Assembly (NCBI GenBank): GCA_949152475.1
Contig: OX424558.1
Coordinates: forward strand, 38,326,651-38,390,650
Length of the DNA: 64,000 bases
From: Terebella lapidaria
Taxonomy: Eukaryota; Annelida; Polychaeta; Terebellida; Terebellidae
Direction: 5' to 3'
Shown here in pieces: positions 25,460 to 37,703 of the stretch. Both the position numbers and the translations under genes were made by a program. Every line of letters begins with the position of its first letter. The first letter of the stretch is position 1. The notes under the pieces were generated by a model. The model searched no databases and had not been told where the DNA came from. It worked only from the letters and a program-made list of their open reading frames with translations.

Positions 25460-28400
25460 CTCATATGACTAGTTTTCCTTTTATGTGTCCATATCTTCTA
25501 GAAAAAACATGTTTGTGTTTTTACGTGGTTTATGTTGCCTTGTAGACTTTACTTCATTGATGATGACGGATGTAATTCATTCAATACACTCAATTAATGT
25601 ACGGTGATGTGGTACAAATTGCCAAACGTTTGACGAGTCTCAGAAGAAAATATGAAGTTTGACGACAATGGAACAAAAAAGGTTACAGCCTTGACATATT
25701 TCACACCGACTTTAATCACATTTTCACACATTTCGCGAATCTTATTCCAAACACTAGACAAACCCGAGTAATCTCATTGTTTCCATCCGTCTAAAATTAC
25801 TGGAAACTCCCGAGTTGACCTCATCTCTCGCAGCACCTTCACAGCTAGGGTCCCACCGTGCACTGTAACTAAGTATACGGACTGGACTCCCGTCTCCCCT
25901 GGGGCAATTTAGTTTAATCCCGTCCAACTCCCCCCAGGACATTGCAAGCTATTGTCTTTGCCCTCGACGCGGCAAGACATCGGCCTTATGAATGGAAATG
26001 AGGTAATTTGTGACCGCGCCAATCGGCTGCGCTTGTCAAACTTCTTCACCCGTGGAGGTTTCAGTGTAGACGAACTAACTATGAGCTCCCTTATTTCAAC
26101 CGGTCGGGCGGGTTTGGGGAGGTTCGCAGGAGTGGGGGGTTTAGTTACGTGGGGCTGGGGAACGGGATCCTCTGCTCCCCGGGGTGTCGGTGTGGATTAC
26201 CAAGTTGGTCAATTTTTGTGGATAAAATTGTCAAATTTTCTCTAAAATTTGAAGCTTGTCTGCACGAACAAACGATGCCCAAATCAAGTCGTACCAGTAG
26301 ATATATACTTAGATTCTAAGATGAAAGGTACTGCCCATCCCCATCTTTATGCTATCAGCGCTGGTTGAGAGTTGAATTGGTGATATAAATGGTGGGCAAT
26401 CTATAACTACCGGACATGTGCATGCGAAAACACATGATGCTCAAGGTTTCCAGTTGAATTTCGGCACAGAACTTGAACAGAACTAAACAGAATAAACATT
26501 ACAAGGACAGATACAGACGAAAGCAAATGCGACGAAACTTGTTCTGACGTGGGAAGATAGTTTTGTGGGGGAACAAAGTTCATAGCCGACAAAAATATTT
26601 GCCCTTGTAACTGTTTCGGAGAAGTACATTACCATAACTTGTTTATTTGAGATCAGAGTGCAACAGAAGGGAAGTTCCATTCGCTGGGACACGTTTCGTC
26701 TCGGGTTCCAAGGGAAATTTTTTTCAGAATAAAGGGACGAATTGTCACACTAGACACTGGGAATTTCACAGAAATAAAATTAAACCAGGGGTCGCGTGCC
26801 CCACCCGAAAACAATGACATTTGCTCCCACTTTTTTACTCATCCAAACAAAAGAAGAAGAAAAAACACTTGAAGAAAAAGCGGTACCGACTGCCGACCCG
26901 GGACATGTCACTCGCAATTATATCGGACCAGTCGGACAGGTCATCGTGAGGACCACCTTTCTCGTGGGCACGAGTCAAGCCCCCTTAAGCCCGTCATCTG
27001 GCCGGCCAAATTGCCGCTGATAATCCCCTGGTGCCCCCTGGGAGGTTTAACTAACCGCCCACCTTGGGGATTCCGTATACCCATGGTGGATTCGCCCCCA
27101 CCCCCCATCTCTCACCCCGGGTATCGATATTGATATGCATAAGACGGAGTGGGTGTGGTCCGAGATGTAATAGGCGGGTCAATTCGTCAACAAATTGGGG
27201 GTGACCGGAGTTTGCGGATACCTAACAATCGCCCCTTCCCACCCAATATCTTCACTGCTCGATCTCATGCCCTCTACGCCGACTTGCGTAACCTGAAATC
27301 CACGGTCGGATCTACTTTACGACTTTCGGAATTGCGGCTCTACCAGCGAAGCCGATTGTATAATTCCGCCACAAATAATGGTGACAGAAACATGGAAACA
27401 AGATCTAATATCTGTGTGGACGGGCCGTAGAGGGCCTCGACTGTCAAAGTTCATGATGAAACCGTGTTTTTCTCACCATCGACACAAAACTCAGCTCACA
27501 GCTGGCGTTCAGAGCGAGGCAGCAATGACGTGATTTGTACGTGGCTCGCTCATGCAGGTATACGTCGTATAGTTTGTAAAATGACGTCATAATACGGCGT
27601 GTTACCAGAATACGGTGTGTTACCACCATACTAACGTTAGTAACTCACAGAGTAGGCAATGACTCCACACAGTGCATTTTCTATCGTTTATCATTTTTAC
27701 ATACAACACATATTCGATATTGTGTTTAGATTTCATAATAACCACACTTCTATCTAAAGGAACCTATAAAGTCCAATTCGAAACTAATCGATGTTTTTTT
27801 TTTTCAAAATAAATATCTATTCTGCCTAAAAGCACACCATTAATTACAATGGAAGCTACCACCCCGCAACTCCGAACATACAGGACCATATACCAATAAA
27901 ACACATTAAGACCTTATCAAACTTTGTTCCGGGGGGGGGGGGGGTACACGACCTTCACTTTGTCGCCAGTTCAAATTACCCACTGACAACGGCTACATTA
28001 ATTCGAACCAGCGCTTCGGAGCCATTTGCGCGAGACGAGCTTGGATTACAAACTCGACTCGCCGTGAACTCGAACTCACGCCTCACTCTAATCAGGTGAT
28101 CTTGTACAGGGTGGTCGTTAATTGAAAGAGATGTGCCTACGTATAACTTGCCATGATCGAAACCACTTTTAGAGAGGCGCTGTCCGCTGAATTGCCAAAA
28201 AGTTTACGGCGTCTTATCCGAGGTGAGCCGGAAAGTGCCGAAGCGCGGGCGGGTTTGTTCAGAGCACACCAGAGGCACAGAAAGCTAACGCGAAGCAATG
28301 AACGATGTTATCATCTTTGAATTAAAATGCATTCAGAGCCACGCTTTGCTATGACATGTTCCATTTCAGAATACCTGCAGATGTTACTCTATACTTTGAG

Positions 28401-30170
28401 TATGTAATGTTTGACAATCATGATAAAAGTAATTAGTGAAGATTAACTAAATGGGATAGGTTACTAGAAAATCACTGGTATCGTGGTGAGTTATAGTTAA
28501 GTGAGAGCTAACTAATGTATCTAATTTATATTGCAGACAGATGTACACTATTGCATAACCGTCGGTGACACGGATATTGTATTACACTGGACTACTAAAT
28601 AATAATAGACAGTTCTTTTGAGATGGATTTGGATATTTGAGCATTTTGAAAAACTGTTTCTAGAAATTGGACAGACACACATCAAAGGTCAAAAGCGTCT
28701 GTACATCCTACATATTGTAGGCCTACACCTCTACATTTCGTTGTCAAATACGAAACTAGCGCGCACGGTGTTATAATTTCTTCGTTTCCTTGGCAACGAG
28801 TTGGTTACCGATGGGGTTTAAATGCTAATTGACATGTTAACAGCGACGATCTGATAGGAGCAACTCGCGTGGCGCAATGGGCTTTTGTCTCGCGCTCGAT
28901 TTAATAGTGGACAGATACATTGGCGTGATAGCCTCCCGCGGGTTTTATTGCGTAGCCGATAACACTGAGCCGGTCGGGCGTACGTCAGCACCGTCAACGT
29001 GATCCGCCCGATCGACCGACGGGGGCAGAGATTTATAGCGTCGGCGATAGCGACCGTAATGACGACGACTTCTTATACCCTGTCCCACCGAGAGCCGCTC
29101 TCTCCCGGGAAATGACTGAGGTAGACATACACAGCGGTATTACGTGATGCTGGATGTGGTCGAGAGTTGTGAGCTCGGGAAGGAGAGGGGGCACTCCCTG
29201 GGGAGTTACGTCCGGTGACTCCTGACCGGACCCGTGACTTATCGTGCCGTGGGACTGGCGTCCAGCGCGGTGCGTATTTCCACCGTGATCCGCTCATAAA
29301 CGTTATCTAAGCCCCGCTCAGGGGTATCTCTCCCCCGCCCGTGAGGTCCGACCCCAGGGGTTATCGCCAATAGCCACCGGCCAGTCTCAACAGTCGCACG
29401 GATCGCCCGGGGATGGCCACCTTATTCACTGACGTTCACTCATCAAACAAACGAGTATAACGTGCACTGGAATAAAGGGCGCAACACTCATACCCCGAAA
29501 GACCCAGGCACGATAAACTTACAAACCCCATCCAACACATGTCAAAACCTAATACCCCTAAATCACGGGTTTTAGTCCGCGCCCAGTGATGGACGACCCG
29601 GTTCCATGTTATATCCGAAACGTCGGCGGTCCCACAAAGCCGCGTCCGATGACCCGGATGATAACCCGATCGAGAAGTCGCCATTTTGTTTCTCCGACTG
29701 TTGCCGAAACTTTGTTGTGACTGCTTTAGTGGACAGGATCCACGGTGGCGATGGATATATGGTTGACAAGGGAAGGGCATCACCGTGCAACTGCAATCCC
29801 ACAAAGCGAATTCTGCCAGTAAAGTACAAACGTCCCTCGTTCAACTTTGACCCTTCAGCCATATTGTTGTTTTTATATTATACGTTTGATGTTTTGCAAG
29901 ACGTTCATTGAACATAATGAACACCACATTTAGATGCTAGAATGTGAACTGTTCAAACTTGATAAGGATTTAACGTGCATTTAAAAGCATGCACGCGCAG
30001 GAAACCAAATAGACAAAGATATTTTTATTATGAGAACGTCTTTTTCATAATTAACGACATAACCAAACCCATGTTGTTAAAAACATTGTGCATATATAGG
30101 CTAGGGTAGGCCTATATAGACAGGTCTTCAGGTGCACCATTCCTTGACACACCATGTTATTGGGAATTTG
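25460..30170. other. Gene desert with GC-rich blocks
   Basis: No gene could be supported. GC-rich, CpG-containing blocks at about 25900-26200, 26880-27430, 27960-28290 and 28780-29420 stand out from AT-rich surroundings and are candidates for conserved regulatory elements. A minus-strand frame at 29572-29862 starts with an ATG in good context (MAEGSKLNEG) and runs 96 codons but matches no family I know. A 14-G tract lies at 27931-27944. Confidence 0.4.
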
Positions 30171-30239
30171 GAATAACCCTTTTGTCAGTGTAATGGATTT
30201 CGCCTGGGTGTGTCAAGTAGGCTAAATGGTGGGTCTGAC

Positions 30240-30840
30240 AAAATAACTCAGTATCGATAACAACATTCATACCGCCATATTCCTCTTGCCGTTTATGTGC
30301 TTCGGGATTTTTTTTTAGTACAAGAATAGCCCGTCAGTATATTGAAATTTCGCATGGGTATATTCGGTGCACTGCATAGTCGATTACGTGTCTGAATGCG
30401 GTTAAAATATAGGCATTCACATTGTAGCTTTAGCAATATAGGCCTACATATTCAGTGTCGACAGTAACATTCATAACGCCTTAATAATATTCTATTTATC
30501 TTTCGTGTGTTCCATTTTTTGATGTAAAAAGAAAACATCGCCAAAACATCCCTTTGTCCGTACATCGGAACTTTGCATGGGTATTTTGTTGCTTTGTATA
30601 TATTTGATACGTGTCTACATGGTTGATTTGATCACTTTATTAAGTGTCGAAAACAACATTCATACTGTCATATTTCACTTGCCTTTTGTGTGCTCTCCGT
30701 ATTTTTTGTTTTCCTTCTTGAATGTAACAAAGGCATACAAATTTTAGAAAGGATTTACCTGTAAACAAGTAATAATGATTATGACGATGTCCTACTGCGC
30801 AAAAACATTTTCTAGAGCTTACAGATTTGTCGTTGACACC
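30240..30840. repeat. Degenerate tandem repeat, three units of about 200 bp
   Basis: The block (A/G)TGTCGA-AA(C)AACATTCATA-CGCC recurs at about 30246, 30453 and 30641 (spacing about 207 and 188). Each copy is followed by a similar succession: a T-rich stretch, then GCATGGGTAT, then (T/A)ACGTGTCT. A partial earlier copy may start near 30175. The copies are diverged, so this is an old local duplication. Confidence 0.6.
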
Positions 30841-30849
30841 ATTTGGTAA

Positions 30850-33800
30850 TATTTGAACACTTTGGTGTGCTCTGTGGGATATCGATGCAAGCTTCCGCCA
30901 TTTGAAGTTGGAGGAATGTTTGGAAAGTTAGGCTTTTTACAAGGTAAACTAGCATGTGTATGAAGGGCATCTAGTCCCAACTGGGAGGGGGGGGGGAAGT
31001 CGTAAAATACAGTCGTTTTATATGTTGCACGGTGATTCTGACAAACAGCAGACTAATACATGTACTTGGCATGGTCAGATAGCCAAGGCAGGACACGCGT
31101 GTCTGCGGAGAGGGACACTGTAACTGGAGACGGGGCTCCGATGATTTCGCCCGGCGAGAGATGGCATCCACGTATCTCAACCGCCTGGACATTCTTCAAA
31201 AGTTGTCGCCGCTGGGAACTTGATACTGCTTGTGATGGACAATACCATGCTGCAAGTGGAAGCGACTCGGTCGGGTCCTGGGGAGGAGGCTGGGTGGAGG
31301 GGGCGGCACTGGGACGGGGGAAGAAGCACCCACAGAGAGACGGGAGTCAACCAAGAGGAAAATTCGACATGACAGCTTGATTGTCTTAGGACGATTACTG
31401 CTTCGGGTCCAGTCGGCGCCGATGCGGTCCTGTTTCGTCGACGTGTAGGTCATTTCGCATCATTTCCTATGACATCGGACACATTTGTAAGCAAATATCC
31501 CCCGTCTACGGTAAGTATTAGACATGCAGGGACTGGATTGGGTCCCTTGAGGGAATGAAGGGGGTAGTGGTGGGTCTGGATTTAATGGCGTCGTGAGGGA
31601 CAGTTGTTGCAGTTTGCTTTAGTGTCTGCGGATGTACTTCGTAAGTTTGCAATTTTCCCCAAGAAAAAAAAAGAGAAGGAAAAGTAGTGAAATCAACTGG
31701 GTGGAAAGAACCGAGCGAATGTTTCAGTCTTTCTTTCTCTTCCTCATTTCCCCGAGCCCTGTCCCGAAAAAATATCACGTGATGAACGGAGGGCAAGTGG
31801 GGCAACAACTTCAGTCCAAGTAGTTGTCCCTGTCGGTCACGGAGAAGAACTACACCGGTCATGGCAGTTTCTAGACACGTCGTAAATTAGAAGCAAGACC
31901 TTGTTAGATGTCATCTGGACCGCCCGCTTTTCTGAGTGGATTGTCAATGAACTACAGTCCAGGCAGCAGATGATAAATATACCGTCTCGTGATATATTGA
32001 TGGGTGTATTAATAACCGACTATAAAGAAACTGGGCATGGTCAATGACAAATGTACTATCAGTCCAAAGGTATTCTCTGTCAGTGGACAGAGTAATTCCC
32101 GGAAAGGACTTCGAAAGGTCTTCCATGAAACTCGCCAGAAATCACTCTAGAAGTCTAGATACATTCGATGTATCCTGAAGATGACATTGAAATATTTTAC
32201 GCAGTTAATTTGATTTGACGGTTTTGTTGATTTTAATAAGTAACTTGATAATCCTCCGAACGCAATTAGATATGCAAATGAGATGTACAATATACATAGG
32301 TGGTAACTGTAGCATACAGTGATTGACAGGTTGATCAAGGATCGTCTATAATTATAGACGATCCTTGGGTTGATACTGAAGGGAGTCAGCAATTCACTGT
32401 ATCCTTCTCGAACTTTGACCTACTAATATACATATCTCGACATATCTAGCTGAAACCAGTTTAGTCATAGTGCTGAAATCAAAACACATTTAAAATACAC
32501 AAAAGTGTCTTTTCATCAATCAACCGAAGATTGCATGCGAATGAGCGACATATACAATATATATGCTTCTGATGTCATCCTACCTTCCAGATATTTCGTC
32601 ATCTATCGGCAACCGCTAATCCAATCACATGACCCGCGCCATATCCAATTAGTTTCGAATGAAAAATAAGAAAAACACACTGCTATATCCACGTCGTCTC
32701 CCAAACTCTAACAGTTGTAGAGAGGGAGAAATCGATTTCCGAACATGACGATATCCCGACGCCTGGAAACACTTTACGGCGGATTATTATGTTGGAAATG
32801 GCAATTTACCCGTCAATTACTAACTTTGTGACATCGCTATCCAAACTGAGAATTCCAACTAATTGGCGTATATCCAGACTCCATTTTGTTGTCGCTAGCC
32901 GAGTCTGTCAAATGTCTAGTGTTTAGGACATGGCATGGTCCGGGTCCCTTATGTGACTGTTCTGGATGCTACTCTTCGCTAAAATGAAACAGATCACGAT
33001 TCCTGAAAGCTTAAACAGCTGGTTTAAATGAGTCTTATCTGTATAACTAAACAGCGACAAACCTTTTATGCGACAACGGGCGAAACCCGGCGATATAATG
33101 CAACGGGGCCCTGGGACAAACTCGCCGGGTATTTATTAAAAACCTCAAAATATACAGCATACTCTACTTAGCGCCTTCATCTGCAATGGATGAACTATTA
33201 AGAGAGCCCACTTTGAATTGCAGAACTGGAAGGTAATGCAAGTGATGAAATTCAAATAGGGGGACTAGCGCTCAATTTGTGTACATTACTGTTGCCAAGT
33301 GAGGGGATATCTTCCCCAGTGCTTGGCCCTGGGTATGAAGCACTATATCCGCGACGAAAATCTAATATTCACTACCCCGACCCCCATTTCATCAGGCGAA
33401 GACCATCCTCAGACCTGTAACTCATGCCACATTTATTCGATGGATTTCCATCCGAACGCTACCCTGCACTCGCCCCCTCGAACCCAAAATATTCATAAGA
33501 GTGACAATCCTTGACGCGCTAAATTATAATATTACGACACCAGATATGGGGGATTGTGGTATCTAATAACAGTGACTATGCAACAGACGACGGTCGGCCG
33601 GGTAACTTCGTAATCATTGCACTTTGGTCAGCGAACTCCTCTGATTTGCTGAGTATCTCATCTTACAAAATCTCCCTTTTTGTAAATAAGACAGTTGGTT
33701 ATGAAAAAAAGTGAGTTTCAATTGGAGTGTTGGGAAACAAAAGTAGGGCCTACAAACTTCAAGTTCAATAGTAGGTTAGTTGGCCTGTGGGCTGATTCCA

Positions 33801-36800
33801 CATTCTTGAATATTGTTATTCTTGACTTTATTCCACCTTGAATGGAAGAATGAGTTTAGATATCCCGTAGATCTAAATATAGGGCATAGTACCTGTATTT
33901 GCATACCTACCTCAATACCATTGCACATTGTAAAACTGATGAGAGATTCAACTATTTATTAAACGCAGCTGTTGGTCATATTGAAAGTCACTTGCACGTT
34001 ATTTGAACCTATACAGTTTCTATGCCGATAATCCCATTGCAAAAACTCAGTCTTTATTTCCAGACTGCCACCGTAAAAATGCAAGTTTTTATTACGTGAC
34101 AGGAACCGTTCCGATGAGCACTTTGTCAACGACCCCCTTAATCTATAATCACCTTGGCAACACCTGTCCCACGACTCCGTTGCCAGGCAACAGATAACTT
34201 GTACGTTGATGTCCATCAACTCCACTTGACCATTATATAGTTCGGCGACACTCGCTCGCGTAGGACCACATAGTGAAGCGGTCAGTGATTTTTACGGCAC
34301 TTTCCCGCGTCGTGAATCCGCGAAAGAAATAGTCTCTGATTACTGGAGAACGGGGGTCAAATATTGGTGCTTTTACAACATGTTTCTTTTGCGAACGACC
34401 GGCTTTCGGAAAAGCGCTGATTAAAATCGCGAACAACAGTCATCTGAACACGTGTTCGGAAGGCAGTAAAAGTGACATGAATTTTTCAATATCTTTATCG
34501 TCTTATTGTGGTACTACTTTATCACATATCAGGCTACATTTTTATGAAAGATATCAGATTTGACGCCAAAAAATGATTTAGGCCTTCATACGCAGCGTAC
34601 TCGATAGTGCTACATACATGGACAGTTCAATGGGTAGGGACGTATTTTTTTTCCTGGATAATGATTTGAGGTCCTTAGCGTTTAAAAAATATATGAGACA
34701 TTTATAATAAATAGAACGATAGACCGCAATAAACCTCTGAATATTTAGATTACAGATATGATAAATAAAGACATTTGACATACAGTGCTTCAAATGTCAT
34801 AATGCATCTAGACTAGGCCTATATGTAGCTCCTACATAAGAACATGAAGATATAATTCGCATACGGCCAACAAGTTTTATGGATGGGAAACTGATGGGAA
34901 TATGACCAAAAAATAAATCTCCAACAGATGGTCTCCCTTAAATGCAGTACAACAATTGACAAGCACACGCCGATTCAAGTCAGTAGACGGAATTGGCAGC
35001 GATATATTGGTGTGTGGTGCCGCTGTACACAATATAGGCTTATAGTCTGCTACAGATGCCGTATATATCTTTGTTCACATTGCCTGAACCTATACAAGGA
35101 TGCACCCTCCCCATCTTGTCCATTACTCGAGACGAATATTCAATTGGCTTGTGATTTTCGCTAATAAAGCGCTTTGTTCTTTAAATGGTGTTCCACAAAC
35201 ACCAAAGCCCGAGCGATTGTGCCTTCCATGCAAACAGAACGTATTCACGGCGTAAATTTCTGGAAGAAAATATTTGCCCCGGCGCGGCGCGGTTTTCAAT
35301 TTTCGTGTTTTCCGGTTCCGCCCGGCAACGTTTCCGGTTAACAAGCTGTCGGAAATTTCCTGGCACGAGTCGCGTCGCGTTCTTTTCACCCCCTAGAAAA
35401 GTTCCGTACCAAAAGGCTATCCCCGCCCCCACCTCGCCACCCTACAACAAGGTATCCCTTGGGTTCACTCCACTCCAAAAAGACAAAAGAAGAGGGCAAA
35501 AATCCGCCGTCCTCGGAGATATGTCCCCATCATGTCTGACACGGTTCAACTTCCCGTGCTCGTATTTTTCCCTTATTTTAATCAAGAGCAAACTTCCATG
35601 GGAAATTCGGGTGCCGCGACTCGCAGCGATGCCACACTGAGTCCCTTGAAAGTTTGTCCGTTGCATTATTCATGTGTTTCTTCTGTCTCTTTCCGTCCCC
35701 GGCGCTCCGTGACCCAGTGGAGCACACCCCATAGCCAGCTACCTCTGAATCTCTTCCTACACCACCACACCAACAACAACGAGCTGGAGACCCACAGGCA
35801 ATGTTCGATAAATATCGGAAATTTGCCTTGTTGCATTCTCACTATACACCCCCCCCCCCCTCCCAATCCCCATCGTCCAAAACAAAACGGAGAAAACACC
35901 CTGCCCCTGGATTAGCATCATATTTCACCATATTATGACAGCGACATGACACCACTGTGGTTTCTCGTAACATAAACCAACTCACCAGTCGCCATACCTC
36001 ATCAAACACCTAACCGAGTGGAGACCAAGCCTAGCCCAAATCTATTAAATGTTATTGCCCGCAGTGGACGTACTAGCTGTGAATTCCCAGGTCCGATTAA
36101 AGAGGTGGCAGAATATGATAATCACGCCTAATAATTGGCAATAAAGAGTTTCAAGTTACGACGCAGTCGGTAAAATTGAAAGGCGATCCGCCGACTCCAA
36201 CGTGTCAAGCGATTCAAGCATGTTTCCTAGAGTGGAACTATGCCTTCGCGGTCCTTGGGGGAGGAAGGGGGAACACATACTTAGAGACCTTGCTTTACAC
36301 AGGAAATTGACTTCAAGTTCGGTGTCAAATTGATCACCTTTGAATCAAAAACAGTATTTAAAATAGCAGCGATAATACTCAAAGTTTCTAGCTCCCTCCC
36401 CCTCCGCCAACTATCAGTTCAAACCGTGTTGACTTTTGTTTTGTAGTAGGAATTCTACTATGTGTAAACTCCGATTGACTTCAGTTAAGCACCTTTTTTT
36501 CGACTGAAAACATGAGGTGAACCCCTTAAATGTACTCTGTGAACCACTAGAAAAATGCACCAAGGTTCAACAGAGCAGATTCTACATTTGGAAGAGTTAA
36601 TTTCAGGTGACTTCGGTCCGAAGTTTCGCATGGCATATTCTGTTGGTGACAGAATGTGAGGCCGGAATGAAAAATGTGAAAGTACCGATTCACTCCCGAT
36701 GAGATATGTGTATATTTTCATGTTGTTGATGTTGTGGTGAGGTCGATGATTCACCACTGAACCTCTCGATTTTCTGTTTTTTTCATGCATGGACCGCTAA

Positions 36801-37130
36801 ACTTGACATGTTAAATCGTTGCGGATATCCTTTGATATTAAATCAGTGTTTAGAATATTGAAATATCGCAGCTTTTTTTTCCAGTGCAAGAATGTTCGTG
36901 TAATGTTCCGTCTATGTAGATCTTTTTGTTGGGTTCATTTAATAGAAGTAACAAATACAAGTCTACAGTGGATATAAATGCTTTTGTGGCCAGTGGAAAT
37001 TTATGTTTTGGATTGAAAAGTGATTATCATTAGATCAAGCAAATATAACATCTACAGCTACCCTCTGCAAATCCGTGATACGATCCACAATAACAATACC
37101 TGTATCCATAGTCTAGCGTGAACACGTCAC
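30850..37130. other. Gene desert, mostly unique sequence
   Basis: No gene could be supported. It holds two octamers (ATGCAAAT at 32272-32279 and ATTTGCAT at 33897-33904), the palindrome at 32336-32367, TAGGCCTA near 34815, a GC-rich patch at about 35260-35440 and C tracts near 35850. Confidence 0.45.
32336..32367. repeat. Perfect 32-bp palindrome without spacer
   Basis: CAAGGATCGTCTATAA is followed at once by its exact reverse complement. The symmetry stops sharply at both ends. It lies 57 bp beyond a perfect octamer (32272-32279). No flanking inverted repeats or target duplication are apparent. It could form a cruciform or bind a dimeric factor; no known family is recognised. Confidence 0.9.
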
Positions 37131-37703
37131 GTGACCCACCAGACATCCAAGGTTATTTTGAACATATTGCGCCTTTTCAGTGATTGAAGGCACTCCATCT
37201 TTTTGAACAATGCCAAGGCCCCCAATTGGCATGGTTTGGAACAAAAATCTCAAAACTGATCAGGTAGTTTTCGAGAAAACAGCCAAAAACTGAAATTTAG
37301 ACCTTTATGGGCCCTAAAAATAATTAAATTTTGAAATGTTCGAATTATTAGATTGGGCCTTTCGAACGATTCAAGGCACTCCATCTTCATACACAATGTC
37401 AAGGACCCCAACTACCATGTTTTCAAACAAAAATCTGAAAACTGATCAGACAGTTCTTTTTAGAAAATGAACACCAAAGTCCAAAATTTGCTGTTTTTCG
37501 TCAAAAATGGTCGCCATTTTTAAAAAACAAAATGCGAAAATAAAAACAATTTAGAGAAAAACTTTCCTGGAAATATTTTTTGGGTATTTTGTGCAAAATT
37601 TCAGAAATATTCGACTGTGAACTTAGATGAAAATTTAAACGGACAGACGACGGGCGCAATGCCACGACAATAGGTTATTGGACCATGGGTCTGGCAACCT
37701 ATA
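37131..37703 (+). mobile_element. 3' part of a tandem-core element (family A), with terminal hairpin
   Basis: This copy carries the family A tail: repeated blocks with AAAACTGATCAGACAGTT and CGTCAAAAATGG, then the ACGGACAGACGACGGGCGCA region, ending in the hairpin at 37672-37700 (AGGTTATTGGACC, ATG, GGTCTGGCAACCT). The next copy starts immediately after it, head to tail. It is non-coding. The hairpin ends resemble those at 44995-45023 and 50754-50781. Confidence 0.6.

Noticed and set aside
29572-29862. 96-codon minus-strand frame with a good ATG (MAEGSKLNEG)
   Set aside because: Context is good, but no family is recognised and no joining exon was found; left as a note only.
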